The notes: a model not told the origin generated them from the letters alone. Counted from the stretch's first letter, positions 28,598 to 37,583 are shown. The stretch is 64,000 nucleotides of DNA from Rhodobacter sp. Har01 (GCF_020564565.1 NZ_JAJCTD010000009.1:1-64000); one strand, 5' to 3'. A program made the numbers and translations.

Positions 28598-29545
28598 ATG
28601 CGTTATATCATATCGTTCCTGCTGACCAGCACCGCCGCCCTGGCCGAGGTGCCCAGCGTGGTGACCGACATTCCGCCGGTTCAGTCGCTGGCCGCCGCCG
28701 TGATGGAAGGCGTGGGCGAGCCGCAGATGCTTCTGGGCAAGGGCGCCTCGCCGCACAGCTACGAGTTGAAGCCCAGCCAGGCCCTGGCGATCTCGGAGGC
28801 TGACCTGCTGGTCTGGGTCGGGCCGCAACTGACGCCCTGGCTGGACAAGGCGCTGGATATCCGCCTGGAAACGGCGACCTTGCTGACGCTGATCGATGTC
28901 GAAGCCACCTACCGGCAGGACTTCGGAGCCAGCGGCGAGCATGACCACGAGGCCGAGGACCATGATCACGACGGCGCCGAGGCCGAAGCGGGGCACGACG
29001 AAGGGCACGACCATTCCCACACCGGCCTTGATCCGCATGCCTGGCTGGACCCGGCCAATGGCAAGGTCTGGGCGCGGGCCATTGCGGCCGAACTGTCGCG
29101 GCTGGACCCGGAGAATGCCGCCGCCTACGCCGCCAATGCCGAAAAGGCCGTGGCCGCCATCGACGCCGCCGATGCCGAAGCCGCGGCGCTGCTGGCACCG
29201 GTGAAGGACAAGCCCTACGTCGCCTTCCACGATGCCTATGGCTATTTCTCCGGGCACTATGGCCTGACGTCAGCCGGAACCGTGGCCCTGGGCGACGCGG
29301 CCATGCCCGGGGCGCAGCGGCTGACCGAGTTGCGCGCGAAGATCCAGGCGGGTGGCGTGGTCTGCATCTTCCCCGAGGCCCAGCACGACCCGGCGCTGGT
29401 GGCGCAGATGGCCGAAGGCACCGGCATCCGCGTCGGCGCGGTGCTGGACCCCTCGGGCTCGGCGGGCGAAACTGGCCCCGCCGCCTATCCGGCCCTGCTG
29501 ACGAACCTTGCCCGCGCCATGGCGGACTGTCTATCCGGCTCTTGA
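28598..29545 (+). CDS. znuA: Zinc ABC transporter substrate-binding protein
   Basis: 315 residues with signal peptide RYIISFLLTSTAALA. It has the cluster A-I binding-protein pattern: VVTDIPPVQSLAAAVM, GASPHSYELKPSQALAI (His ligand), HTGLDPHAWLDPANGK (His ligand), YVAFHDAYGYFS (His) and a late acidic segment. A His/Asp/Glu-rich loop near residues 112-146 (EHDHEAEDHDHDGAEAEAGH) is the zinc-collecting loop of ZnuA. It delivers zinc in the periplasm to ZnuB. It is divergent from zur-znuCB. Confidence 0.94.
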   Translation: MRYIISFLLTSTAALAEVPSVVTDIPPVQSLAAAVMEGVGEPQMLLGKGASPHSYELKPSQALAISEADLLVWVGPQLTPWLDKALDIRLETATLLTLIDVEATYRQDFGASGEHDHEAEDHDHDGAEAEAGHDEGHDHSHTGLDPHAWLDPANGKVWARAIAAELSRLDPENAAAYAANAEKAVAAIDAADAEAAALLAPVKDKPYVAFHDAYGYFSGHYGLTSAGTVALGDAAMPGAQRLTELRAKIQAGGVVCIFPEAQHDPALVAQMAEGTGIRVGAVLDPSGSAGETGPAAYPALLTNLARAMADCLSGS

Positions 29546-29590
29546 CCGCGGGCCCCTGCCGGGCCACCAAGTCCGGCAAGGGGGCACGGC

Positions 29591-30568
29591 ATGCGCGTCA
29601 CGATCTTCGGCCAGACCTCCGACGGACGCCCGGTCCACGCCATCGACCTGGCCGCCGGCACGCTGTCGGTGCGGCTCTTGACGCTGGGCAGCGCGGTGCA
29701 GGACCTGCGGCTTTCCGGCCTGCCGTGGGAACTGACGCTGGGCCTGTCCTCGGTGGCCGAGTACGAGGCCACGGCGGGCGGCTACTTCGGCGTGCTGGTC
29801 GGCCCGGTGGCGAACCGCCTGTCCGCTGCCCAAGCGCCGATTGCCGGGCGGCTGCACCGCTTTGCCGCAAACGAAGGGCCGAACCTGCTGCACTCGGGGC
29901 CGCTCGGCACGCAGGCCCGGGTCTGGACGCTGGCGGATGCCTCGGCGACCCAGGCCAAGTTGACGCTGGACCTGCCCGATGGCGACGGCGGCTTTCCCGG
30001 CAACCGTCGGGTGACGGCACTTTGGACGGTCGAAGCTCCGGCCACCCTGCGGCTGGAGCTGACCGGCACCACCGACGCGCCAACGCTGATGAACCTGGCC
30101 AACCACAGCTACTGGAACCTGGACGGCAGCATCGACTGGACCGGCCACCGCCTGCGCATCGCGGCTGACGCCTGGCTGCCGACCGGCCCCGACGGCCTGC
30201 CCACGGGCGAGATCGCCCCGGCGGCGGGCATGATGGATTTCCGCACCGCCCGCGAACTGACGCCCGGCGCCCCGGCCCTGGACCACTGCTTTTGCCTGGC
30301 CCCTGCCCGCCGCGCCCTGACCGAGGTGGCCTGGCTGACCGGCACCTCGGGGGTGACGATGACCCTGGCCACCACCGAGCCGGGACTGCAGGTCTATGAC
30401 GGCCGAAGCGCGATCCGCGACGGCGGCGGGGCCCATGAGGGCCTGGCGCTGGAAGCGCAGGGCTGGCCCGACGCGCCGAATCACCCCGGCTTTCCCGGCA
30501 TCGAGATCAGTCCCGAAGCCGCCTACCGCCAGACCACGGAATGGCGGTGCGCGGCCCCGGACGTCTGA
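29591..30568 (+). CDS. galM: Aldose 1-epimerase (galactose mutarotase)
   Basis: 325 residues of the beta-sandwich mutarotase family. Typical segments: YFGVLVGPVANRLSAAQAPI near residue 65, LANHSYWNLDG (catalytic His, near 170), LDHCFCLAP near 230 and GLALEAQGWPDAPNHPGFPG (catalytic Glu, near 285). It interconverts alpha and beta anomers of aldoses. It begins 45 nt after znuA; a functional link to zinc uptake is not evident. It is followed by copy 5 of the GC-rich repeat. Confidence 0.88.
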   Translation: MRVTIFGQTSDGRPVHAIDLAAGTLSVRLLTLGSAVQDLRLSGLPWELTLGLSSVAEYEATAGGYFGVLVGPVANRLSAAQAPIAGRLHRFAANEGPNLLHSGPLGTQARVWTLADASATQAKLTLDLPDGDGGFPGNRRVTALWTVEAPATLRLELTGTTDAPTLMNLANHSYWNLDGSIDWTGHRLRIAADAWLPTGPDGLPTGEIAPAAGMMDFRTARELTPGAPALDHCFCLAPARRALTEVAWLTGTSGVTMTLATTEPGLQVYDGRSAIRDGGGAHEGLALEAQGWPDAPNHPGFPGIEISPEAAYRQTTEWRCAAPDV

Positions 30569-30581
30569 CGCAACCGCCGCT

Positions 30582-30635
30582 TGCTTTTCGCCAAATACCC
30601 CCTGGGGGTCCGGGGGGCGGAGCACCCCCGGTCCG
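30582..30635 (-). repeat. GC-rich palindromic repeat, copy 5, intergenic
   Basis: TTTTCGCCAAATACCCC, then TGGGGGTCCGGGGGG and CGGAGCACCCCCGG, in minus orientation. It lies between the convergent galM and adenosine kinase genes, 13 nt after the galM stop. Confidence 0.8.
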
Positions 30636-30658
30636 CCGGGTCCAGCCGGGCAGCGCCT

Positions 30659-31642
30659 TCAGATCAGGCCTTCCTCGCGGAACATCGCCTTCACGTCAGC
30701 CTCGGGCCGGGCGCCGAAATGGCCGATCACCTCGGCCGCGGCGACACAGCCCATGCGGCCGGCGGCCTCAAGGCTGGCGCCGGTGGCAAGGCCATAGATG
30801 AAACCGGCCGCGAACTGGTCACCCGCGCCGGTGGCGTCGATCGGGGTCACCCGGCGCACCGGCACCACCACCTGCTCGTCACCACGCACCAGCACCACGT
30901 CATGCCCCGAGCGGGTGCAGACCACCAGGCCCGCAACCTGCGCGGCGCGTTCCAGCGCGGTGGACAGGTCCTTCTTGTACAGCGATTCCCACTCATGTTC
31001 GTTGCCGATGACGAAATCCAGCTCCCTCACCAGGCGCAGGAAATCGTCGCGGTGGCGGTCGACGCAGAACGGGTCAGACAGCGCGATGCCGGCCTTGCCG
31101 CCGCCGGCCCGGGTCAGCCGGGCGGCCCGCTCAAAGGCTTCCTTGCCCTTGGGCTTGTCGTAGAGATAGCCTTCCAGGAACAGGATCTCGGCCTTGCCCG
31201 CGACGCTGTCGGAGACGTCCTCGGGGCCGAGTTCCGAGGAAATCCCGAGGTAGGTGTTCATCGACCGCTCGCCATCGGGCGAGACGAAGATCATTGAGCG
31301 CGAGGTCGGCAACTCGCCCGCCGCCACCGGCGGGTTGACGAAATCGGTGCCCTCGGCGGCCATGTTCTGGGCGTAGAACCGGCCCAGCGCATCGTCATGC
31401 ACCCGGCCGATGAAGGCGGTGGACAGCCCCAGCGCGCCAAGGCCCGCAAGGGTGTTCGCGACCGAGCCGCCCGGTGCCTGCCGGCGATCCTTCATCGCGG
31501 CATACAGCATCTCGCCGCGGTCGCGTTCGACCAGCTGCATGATGCCCTTCTCGATTCCCATCAGGGCGAGAAAGCTGTCATCCGCGGTCGAGAACACATC
31601 GACGATGGCATTCCCGATGCCCACAACCTGATAGGTCTTCAT
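30659..31642 (-). CDS. PfkB-family sugar/nucleoside kinase, adenosine kinase-like
   Basis: 327 residues. The N-terminus KTYQVVGIGNAIVDVFSTAD, PGGSVANTLAGLGALGLSTA and the PfkB signature 2 DATGAGDQFAAGFIYGL (catalytic Asp) are clear. The group with GNAIVDV...GGSVANT is usually annotated adenosine kinase, making AMP from adenosine, though ribokinase-type substrates remain possible. ATG 31642 has AGGAGAAG upstream and overlaps the nth stop by 4 nt, so it is translated after nth. Confidence 0.85.
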   Translation of the reverse strand: MKTYQVVGIGNAIVDVFSTADDSFLALMGIEKGIMQLVERDRGEMLYAAMKDRRQAPGGSVANTLAGLGALGLSTAFIGRVHDDALGRFYAQNMAAEGTDFVNPPVAAGELPTSRSMIFVSPDGERSMNTYLGISSELGPEDVSDSVAGKAEILFLEGYLYDKPKGKEAFERAARLTRAGGGKAGIALSDPFCVDRHRDDFLRLVRELDFVIGNEHEWESLYKKDLSTALERAAQVAGLVVCTRSGHDVVLVRGDEQVVVPVRRVTPIDATGAGDQFAAGFIYGLATGASLEAAGRMGCVAAAEVIGHFGARPEADVKAMFREEGLI

Positions 31643-32280
31643 GTCTTCTCCTGGTAAAGGCACCACTCCGCGATGGGGCAGTCGCCGCATCGGGGCTTTC
31701 GCGCCAGGCAGATATACCGCCCGTGCAGGATGAGCCAGTGGTGCGCGTGTTTCTGGAACTCGGCGGGGACGTTGTCCTCAATGGCGCGCTCGACCGCCGT
31801 CTCGTCCCGGCCGGGCGCGATGCCGCTGCGGTTGCCGACGCGGAAGATATGGGTGTCGACCGCCTGCGCCGGCATGCCGAACCACATATTCAGCACCACG
31901 TTGGCGGTCTTGCGGCCGACCCCGGGCAAGGTCATCAGCGCGGCGCGGGACGAGGGCACCTCGCCGCCGTAGACGTCGATCAGGCGCTGGCTCAGCTTGA
32001 TGACATTCCTCGCCTTGTTGCGGAACAGGCCGATGGTCTTGATGTGCTCGACCAGGGCGTCCTCACCGAGGGCGAGCATCTTTTCCGGCGTGTCGGCAAC
32101 GGTGAACAGCGCCCGGGTGGCCTTGTTCACGCCCTTGTCCGTCGCCTGCGCCGACAGCGCAACGGCGACCAGAAGGGTATAGGCGTTCAGGTGCTCAAGC
32201 TCTCCCTTCGGCTCGGGCTCGGCCGCACGGAAGCGGGCGAAGACGGCCTTCAGGGTGGGATAGTCAAGCTGGCGTGCCAT
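31639..32280 (-). CDS. nth: Endonuclease III (DNA glycosylase/AP lyase)
   Basis: 213 residues. The helix-hairpin-helix LPGVGRKTANVVLNMWFG contains the catalytic Lys, and VDTHIFRVGNR the catalytic Asp. The [4Fe-4S] loop C-x6-C-x2-C-x5-C is complete (CLARKPRCGDCPIAEWC). It removes oxidised pyrimidines in base-excision repair. ATG 32280 is preceded by AGGGGGG; the longer frame from 32391 is rejected. It overlaps the downstream kinase and lies divergent from the Ada-like gene, another DNA repair function. Confidence 0.95.
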   Translation of the reverse strand: MARQLDYPTLKAVFARFRAAEPEPKGELEHLNAYTLLVAVALSAQATDKGVNKATRALFTVADTPEKMLALGEDALVEHIKTIGLFRNKARNVIKLSQRLIDVYGGEVPSSRAALMTLPGVGRKTANVVLNMWFGMPAQAVDTHIFRVGNRSGIAPGRDETAVERAIEDNVPAEFQKHAHHWLILHGRYICLARKPRCGDCPIAEWCLYQEKT

Positions 32281-32389
32281 GCCCCCCTGTGCCACGGCCG
32301 CGCGGGCGCGGGCAAGGTGGAAAGCCGCAGGAAACGGGTCGCGGGGCTGCGGCAAGGCGCCTATTCTGGGCCGGCAAGGAGCCATTGCC

Positions 32390-33229
32390 ATGACCGACCA
32401 GTCCCCCGCCTACCACTATGCCGTGATCGGCCGCGCGCTGCGCATCATCGACGAGGCCGGGCCGCAATTGACGCTTGAAGGGCTGGCGGCACAGATGGCG
32501 ATGTCGCCGGCGCATTTCCAGCGGGTGTTCAGCCAGTGGGTGGGGGTCAGCCCCAAGCGGTATCAGCAATACCTGACGCTGGACCACGCCCGCCGACTGC
32601 TGGCCGAACGGCTCACCACGCTGGCCACTGCGCAGGAGGTGGGCCTGTCCGGCAGCGGCCGGCTGCACGACCTGTTCCTGACCTGGGAGGCGATGTCGCC
32701 CGGCGACTATGCCCGCGGCGGCGAGGGGCTGACCATCCTCTGGGGCTGGTTCGACAGCCCCTTCGGCCCGGCGCTGGTGATGGGCACCGAGCGCGGCATC
32801 TGCGGCATCGGCTTTGCCGACGAAGTGGGGGCCGAGGCGGCCTTTCAAGATCTGGTGTCGCGCTGGCCGAAGGCGACCTACGTCGAAGACCCGGGCGCCC
32901 TGCGACCCTGGGTGCTGTCGGCCTTTGCGCCCTCGGCCACGGCCGAGACGCCGCTATACCTGATCGGGGCGCCGTTCCAGATCAAGGTCTGGGAGGCGCT
33001 TCTGGCCATCCCGACCGGCCACGTCACCACCTATTCCGAGATCGCCCTGCGCGTGGGCCACCCCACGGCGCAGCGGGCGGTGGGCAGTGCGGTGGGGCGC
33101 AACCCGATCAGCTTCCTGATCCCCTGCCACCGCGCGCTGCGCCGCGACGGGGGACTGGGCGGCTATCACTGGGGCCTGCCGCGCAAGCGGGCGATGCTGG
33201 CCTGGGAGGCCGCGCGCACGGGGATGTGA
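32390..33229 (+). CDS. Ada-like methylated-DNA-protein cysteine methyltransferase with AraC domain
   Basis: 279 residues. An AraC-type helix-turn-helix comes first (LTLEGLAAQMAMSPAHFQRV FSQWVGVSPKRYQQYLTLDH). The O6-alkylguanine transferase domain follows, with the active-site FLIPCHRALRRDGGLGGYHW. The N-terminal Cys4 zinc phosphotriester-repair domain of E. coli Ada is absent. It can repair O6-methylguanine and bind DNA but lacks the known methylation switch. ATG 32390 is placed just before YHYAVIGRALRIID; the longer frame upstream lacks homology. Confidence 0.9.
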   Translation: MTDQSPAYHYAVIGRALRIIDEAGPQLTLEGLAAQMAMSPAHFQRVFSQWVGVSPKRYQQYLTLDHARRLLAERLTTLATAQEVGLSGSGRLHDLFLTWEAMSPGDYARGGEGLTILWGWFDSPFGPALVMGTERGICGIGFADEVGAEAAFQDLVSRWPKATYVEDPGALRPWVLSAFAPSATAETPLYLIGAPFQIKVWEALLAIPTGHVTTYSEIALRVGHPTAQRAVGSAVGRNPISFLIPCHRALRRDGGLGGYHWGLPRKRAMLAWEAARTGM

Positions 33230-33261
33230 CCCCGTCGCGCCTGCGCGGAAGGCCGCGCATC

Positions 33262-33280
33262 GGGGCCAGCCTCTGGCCCC
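33262..33280 (+). terminator. Hairpin after the Ada-like gene
   Basis: GGGGCCAG-CCT-CTGGCCCC, a perfect 8-bp stem, 33 nt past the stop. No T-run follows (TTGAC), so it may be a weak terminator or a transcript stabiliser. Confidence 0.4.
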
Positions 33281-33360
33281 TTGACGGGGGGCCATGATAT
33301 AGGTTGGTCAAGCCTTGCCCGACCGGCGGGCCAGAAAAACCATTGGCAACGAGCACGCAC

Positions 33361-34008
33361 ATGAGCAAAACCCCCTATATGCTGGCCTTCGCTGGCGCCC
33401 TGACCCTGTCCGCCTGCGTGGACCCCTATGCCTATCCCGACGATCCCAACGCCCGCCAGAAGCAGGGCGTCGCGCTGGGCGCGCTGACCGGGGCCGCCCT
33501 TGGCGCCTCGTCCGAGGACGACAAGCTGGCCAAGGCCGCCATCGGCGCGGTGGTGGGCGGCGTGATCGGCGGCGCCATCGGCAATTCGCTGGACCAGCAG
33601 GCACAGGAACTGCGCGGCCAGCTGTCGCCGGGCATCACGGTGACGAACAACGGCGACTATCTGGTCGTGAACATGCCGCAGGACCTGCTGTTCGCCACCG
33701 ACAGTGCGGCCGTCCGGCCCGACCTGACGCGCGACATCAAGACCGTGGCGTCCAGCCTGCTGAAATACCCCAACAGCCGGATCGAGGTCATCGGCCACAC
33801 CGACAACACCGGCACGGCGGCCTACAACATGGACCTGTCGCAGCGCCGCGCCTCCTCGGTCGGCGCCATCCTGCGCGACAGCGGCGTGCCCTCGGGCCGT
33901 CTGACGGCCTATGGCCGCGGCGAGGACCAGCCCGTTGCCTCGAACCTGTCGCCGGAAGGCCGGGCGCAGAACCGCCGGGTCGAGATCATCATTCGCCCGA
34001 CGCGGTGA
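33361..34008 (+). CDS. OmpA-family peptidoglycan-associated lipoprotein
   Basis: 215 residues. Lipoprotein signal MSKTPYMLAFAGALTLSACV with lipobox LSAC. A glycine-zipper stretch (GALTGAALGASSEDD...AAIGAVVGGVIGGAIGNSLD) near residues 40-80 is followed by the OmpA C-terminal domain: VIGHTDNTGTAAYNMDLSQR, RRASSVGAIL, YGRGEDQPVASN and NRRVEIII. It anchors the outer membrane to peptidoglycan. Arrangement is like YiaD/Pal-type proteins. It ends at a strong terminator. Confidence 0.9.
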   Translation: MSKTPYMLAFAGALTLSACVDPYAYPDDPNARQKQGVALGALTGAALGASSEDDKLAKAAIGAVVGGVIGGAIGNSLDQQAQELRGQLSPGITVTNNGDYLVVNMPQDLLFATDSAAVRPDLTRDIKTVASSLLKYPNSRIEVIGHTDNTGTAAYNMDLSQRRASSVGAILRDSGVPSGRLTAYGRGEDQPVASNLSPEGRAQNRRVEIIIRPTR

Positions 34009-34031
34009 AGCGGCGGACATCCTGAAAGGCG

Positions 34032-34056
34032 GGGCCGGGGAAACCCGGCCCTTTTT
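34032..34056 (+). terminator. Rho-independent terminator after the OmpA-family gene
   Basis: GGGCCGGG-GAAA-CCCGGCCC followed by TTTTT: 8-bp GC stem, stable GAAA tetraloop, U-tract. Confidence 0.92.
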
Positions 34057-34119
34057 CATTGCGGCCATCCCGGAACCGGTCATAAATCCGGACCAATCCC
34101 CGCGAAGGGTGCAACCGAG

Positions 34120-34887
34120 ATGCCGTTCCGCAAGGTCGAATCCGAAAAGCTGGCGCAGGCCGTTGTGCGGCAGGTCGAGCAGTTGATCCTGCGCGGCATC
34201 CTGCGCCCCGGCGAACGCCTGCCGGCCGAGCGCGGCCTGGCCGAGCGGCTGGGCGTTTCGCGCCCCTCGCTGCGCGAGGCAATCGCCGATCTGTCCGGGC
34301 GCGGCCTGCTGGTCGCCCGCCCCGGCGCCGGCGTCTTCGTGGCCGAGGTGCTGGGATCGGCCTTCTCGCCGGCGCTGATCCAGCTTTTCGGCAGCCATGA
34401 AGAGGCGGTGTTCGACTATATCGCCTTGCGCCGCGATCTTGAGGGGCTGGCGGCCGAACGCGCCGCTCGGGCGGGTTCTGACACCGACCTGCAGGTGGTG
34501 GCGGCGGTCTTCGCCCGGATGGAGGCGGCGCAGGACAAGCGCGATCCGGCCGAAGAGGCCGACCTGGACGCGCAGTTCCACTTGGCCATCGTCGAGGCCG
34601 GGCACAACGTGATTCTGCTGCACATGATGCGGGCGATGTTCGACCTGTTGAAGCAGGGCGTGTTCTACAACCGCCAGATCATGTTCAAGAACCGCACCAC
34701 GCGCGCCCAGTTGCTGGACCAGCACCGGGCCATCAACGCGGCCCTTCAGGCGCGCGATCCGGTGGCGGCGCGGGCCGCGGTTCAGGCCCATCTGGCCTAT
34801 GTGGAGGCGGCCTTTCACAGCCACCTGCGGGCCGAAAAGCATGAGGAAATCGCCCGCCAGCGGTTCGAGCACGAGCGCCAGCGCTGA
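34120..34887 (+). CDS. FadR/GntR-family transcriptional regulator (FCD domain)
   Basis: 255 residues. The GntR winged helix is at residues 10-75: ILRGILRPGERLPAERGLAE, RLGVSRPSLREAIADLSGRG. The helical FCD ligand domain follows (FDYIALRRDLEGLAAERAAR, DAQFHLAIVEAGHNVILLHM, HRAINAALQARDPVAARAAV), with Asp and His residues that bind metal in this class. It resembles PdhR/LldR-type organic-acid sensors. The neighbours give no obvious target. It ends at a hairpin shared with the convergent ATP synthase operon. Confidence 0.88.
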   Translation: MPFRKVESEKLAQAVVRQVEQLILRGILRPGERLPAERGLAERLGVSRPSLREAIADLSGRGLLVARPGAGVFVAEVLGSAFSPALIQLFGSHEEAVFDYIALRRDLEGLAAERAARAGSDTDLQVVAAVFARMEAAQDKRDPAEEADLDAQFHLAIVEAGHNVILLHMMRAMFDLLKQGVFYNRQIMFKNRTTRAQLLDQHRAINAALQARDPVAARAAVQAHLAYVEAAFHSHLRAEKHEEIARQRFEHERQR

Positions 34888-34923
34888 TCGGGGCCGCACA
34901 CTGCCCACATCAGGACCGCAACG

Positions 34924-34952
34924 AAAAACCCCGCGCCGAACGCGGCGCGGGG
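34924..34952 (-). terminator. Rho-independent terminator of the atp F0 operon
   Basis: 10-bp stem CCCCGCGCCG / CGGCGCGGGG with a 4-nt loop. Read on the minus strand, it is followed by GGTTTTTCG, so it ends the atpF transcript. It may also act, less well, for the regulator on the other strand. Confidence 0.88.
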
Positions 34953-34978
34953 TGATCCTTTGGCCTTCGGGTCGCAGG

Positions 34979-35533
34979 TCAGTGCAGCTTGACGCCAACC
35001 TGTTCGATGGCCGCGTCGATCGAGGCCTTCGCGGCATCCGCCGTCATCTGCCGCGCCAGCACGTCGCCGGCCGCCGCAACGGCGACCTGAATGGCGCGCT
35101 CGCGCACCTGGCGCACGGCCGCGGTCTCGGCACTGGTGATCTGCTCGGCGGCCGCCTTGATCCGGCGCTCCATCGACAGTTTCAGGTCAACCTTGGCCTG
35201 AGCCGCCGCCGCCATTGCCTCTTCCTTTGCGGCCGCGACGATGCGGTCGGCCTGCTCGGCCACGTCCTTCTGCTTGCGCTCATACGAGGCAAGGATCGTC
35301 TTCGCCTCTTCGCGCAGGGCGCGGGCTTCGTCCAGCTCGGCCTTGATCTGGACCGCCCGGGCGTCCAGCACCTTGGTCGCCTTGCCGGGCACCTTCAGGT
35401 AGATCAGGATGCCGACGAACAGAAGGAAGGCGATCAGCACCACGAAGTTGGTGTTGTAGAGGCTGAAGAACGGCCCCGAAGCGGCCATCGCCGGCGAGGC
35501 CAGAAGCGCGAAGAGAACTGCAAGTCTGCGCAT
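34979..35533 (-). CDS. atpF: ATP synthase F0 subunit b
   Basis: 184 residues. The N-terminus MRRLAVLFALLASPAMA looks like a cleavable signal, as in Rhodobacter b subunits. One membrane helix (TNFVVLIAFLLFVGILIYLK, near 29-48) leads into a long charged helix of Ala/Glu/Lys (residues 50-165), the peripheral stalk. It starts 4 nt after the b' stop, last in atpI-B-E-F'-F. Confidence 0.94.
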   Translation of the reverse strand: MRRLAVLFALLASPAMAASGPFFSLYNTNFVVLIAFLLFVGILIYLKVPGKATKVLDARAVQIKAELDEARALREEAKTILASYERKQKDVAEQADRIVAAAKEEAMAAAAQAKVDLKLSMERRIKAAAEQITSAETAAVRQVRERAIQVAVAAAGDVLARQMTADAAKASIDAAIEQVGVKLH

Positions 35534-35537
35534 CGCC

Positions 35538-36104
35538 TTACCCCTTCATCCGGGCAGCGACCGCCGCCATCACCGACTTGGCGTCCGCCGCACCGCCCAG
35601 CGCCGCCACCACCTCGGCCGCGGTGTCGCGGGCGACGGTTTCCACCGCCTCCAGCGCCCCGGCGCGGATCTCGGCGATCGACTTCTCGGACCGCGCTGCC
35701 ATCGCGGAAATCTCGACGTCGGCCTGCGCCATGGCCACGCCCAGGTCCTTCTGGATGTCCGCCTTGGCCGCCGCGACGATCTTGGCCGCCTCGGTCCGTG
35801 CGTTCACCAGCGCCTCGTTGTAGGCCCGCTCGGCCGCCGCCGCCTTCTGCTTCAGCTCTTCGGCTGCGGCCAGATCGTTCATGATCGTGCCCTTGCGCTC
35901 GGCCAGCACCGCGGCGATGCGCGGCAAGGCGATGCGCGACAGGATCAGGTACATGACCACCAGCGTGACCACGAGCCAGAACATCTGGTTCGGGAACCAC
36001 TCGCCGCAGAGCTGCGGCATGCCGATGGCGCCGCCATGCTCATTGACGCAGACGCTGGAGGCCGCGTGGCCCGCCGTTTCGGCCGCCGTCGATTCAGTTG
36101 CCAT
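35538..36104 (-). CDS. atpF': ATP synthase F0 subunit b'
   Basis: 188 residues. A membrane helix [20 protein letters not shown] near residue 43 is followed by a long amphipathic helix ([20 protein letters not shown] ...). Photosynthetic and many alphaproteobacterial ATP synthases carry this diverged second b copy, which pairs with b in a heterodimeric stalk. It lies 83 nt downstream of atpE. A GC hairpin (CGCCGG/CCGGCG at 36141-36157) in that gap may tune c versus b expression. Confidence 0.93.
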   Translation of the reverse strand: MATESTAAETAGHAASSVCVNEHGGAIGMPQLCGEWFPNQMFWLVVTLVVMYLILSRIALPRIAAVLAERKGTIMNDLAAAEELKQKAAAAERAYNEALVNARTEAAKIVAAAKADIQKDLGVAMAQADVEISAMAARSEKSIAEIRAGALEAVETVARDTAAEVVAALGGAADAKSVMAAVAARMKG

Positions 36105-36187
36105 CTTCGCCCTCCATCGGACCCTTCACGGACCGGGAGACGCCGGAAAACCCGGCGCCCACCCGTCCTCTCGCGTCGGATGCCGGA

Positions 36188-36424
36188 TCAGACGGCGAAC
36201 ATCAGCAGAAGCGCGACGAGGAACGAGAAGATCCCCAGCGCTTCGGCGAAGGCGATACCGATGAACATGGTGGCGGTCTGCGACGCGGCCGCCGAGGGGT
36301 TGCGCAGCGCGCCCGAGATGTAGTTGCCGACGACGTGGCCCACCCCGACGGCGGCCCCGCCCATGCCGGTGCAGGCAAGACCGGCACCGATGTAGGCACC
36401 CATTTGAACGATATCGCCTTCCAT
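36188..36424 (-). CDS. atpE: ATP synthase F0 subunit c
   Basis: 78 residues, two membrane helices joined by the polar loop RNPSAAASQ. The proton-carrying carboxylate is the Glu in [23 protein letters not shown] 36424 has AAGGAGCAAAG upstream, an unusually strong site that fits the need for many copies of c. Longer upstream readings of the frame are rejected. Confidence 0.97.
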   Translation of the reverse strand: MEGDIVQMGAYIGAGLACTGMGGAAVGVGHVVGNYISGALRNPSAAASQTATMFIGIAFAEALGIFSFLVALLLMFAV

Positions 36425-36470
36425 GATCTTTGCTCCTTGGATTGGAATGACTGATGTTGGTTTGCTTGCG

Positions 36471-37241
36471 TCAGTGGTGCGGCGAATGCAGCGCATCGCG
36501 CAGATAGACGCAGGTGAGGATCGCGAAGACGTAGGCCTGGATGAACGAGACCAGCATCTCAAGCGCGTAGACGGCGGTGATCGCGACGATCGGCAGCACG
36601 GCGCCGGCGCCCAGCACGCCGGCAAATCCGGCGAACACCTTCATCACCGCGTGGCCGGCCATCATGTTGCCGGCAAGACGGATGGAATGGCTGACCGGGC
36701 GGACGAAGTACGAGATTACCTCGATCAAGGCCAGGATCGGGCGCAGCACCAGGGGGGCTGCGGTGACCCAGAAGATGCCCAGAAAGCCGATGCCGTTGCG
36801 GTACAGGCCGACCAGGGTGACGGTCAGGAACACCGCCATCGCCATCACCGCGGTCACCGCGATGTGCGAGGTGGTGGTGAAGGCCATCGGCAGAAGGCCC
36901 AGGAAGTTCGACAGGAAGATGAACATGAACAGCGTCATGATGTAGGGGAAGTATTTCAACCCCTCATGGCCGGTCACGTCTTCCACCATCTTGTGGATGA
37001 AGCCGTACAGCATCTCGGCCACCGACTGCAGGCGCGACGGGATGATGCCGCGGTGGCGGGTGGCCAGCACGAACATGCCCAGAAGTGCCACCACGGCGAT
37101 GGCCATCCAGAGCGTGACGTTGGTCACAGTGTACCAGTGCACCGGCCCGTCGCCGAACAGCGGCTTGACGATGAACTGGTCCATCGGGTGGATGGCCAGG
37201 CCGCCACCCTCTGCCGCGTGCTCTTCGGTTCCCGTCGCCAC
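36471..37241 (-). CDS. atpB: ATP synthase F0 subunit a
   Basis: 256 residues with five to six membrane helices. The essential arginine is in [13 protein letters not shown] near residue 187, and the later [20 protein letters not shown] holds the conserved Glu/Gln region. It forms the proton half-channels against the c ring. It begins 3 nt after atpI and ends 46 nt before atpE. Confidence 0.96.
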   Translation of the reverse strand: MATGTEEHAAEGGGLAIHPMDQFIVKPLFGDGPVHWYTVTNVTLWMAIAVVALLGMFVLATRHRGIIPSRLQSVAEMLYGFIHKMVEDVTGHEGLKYFPYIMTLFMFIFLSNFLGLLPMAFTTTSHIAVTAVMAMAVFLTVTLVGLYRNGIGFLGIFWVTAAPLVLRPILALIEVISYFVRPVSHSIRLAGNMMAGHAVMKVFAGFAGVLGAGAVLPIVAITAVYALEMLVSFIQAYVFAILTCVYLRDALHSPHH

Positions 37242-37244
37242 GTC

Positions 37245-37583
37245 CTACATCCCCTCACGCTTTGCGGCCGCGGCCGCGTCGTTCGCCTGTTTCTCAGCGA
37301 CTTCGCGCGCCGTGCGAAGCATGATCCGCACCCCGGCCGCAAAGCCCAGAAGGGTGAAGCTCGCCAGGAAGACCGGAAGCGTGCCGAACAGCACATCCAG
37401 CCCGTAACCGATGCCGAACCCCAGCAAGATGCCGACGATCAGCTCGATCACCATCCGGTAGGCGACCTCGCCCTGCGAGAACCCTTTCGCCGTTTCGGAT
37501 CTTGCCGGCTTCGGCTTTTCCCGCATCTGCTCAAGCCGCTCATGCAGCGCGCGCAGACGGTCGGGATCGGGTTCCGAAGCCAT
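37245..37583 (-). CDS. atpI: ATP synthase assembly protein AtpI
   Basis: 112 residues from ATG 37583. Two membrane segments (MVIELIVGILLGFGIGYGLD near residue 45 and LPVFLASFTLLGFAAGVRIM near 70) and charged ends are typical of AtpI, which helps c-ring assembly. First gene of the F0 operon. The 266 nt between it and the divergent ArsR gene must hold the operon promoter; an AT-rich patch at 37672-37697 is the likely place, but no clear -35/-10 pair is called. Confidence 0.88.
   Translation of the reverse strand: MASEPDPDRLRALHERLEQMREKPKPARSETAKGFSQGEVAYRMVIELIVGILLGFGIGYGLDVLFGTLPVFLASFTLLGFAAGVRIMLRTAREVAEKQANDAAAAAKREGM

Noticed and set aside
33281..33300. TTGAC...GATAT as a promoter for the OmpA-family gene
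   Set aside because: The boxes are about 9-11 nt apart, far short of the normal 16-18 nt spacing, so it is not called.
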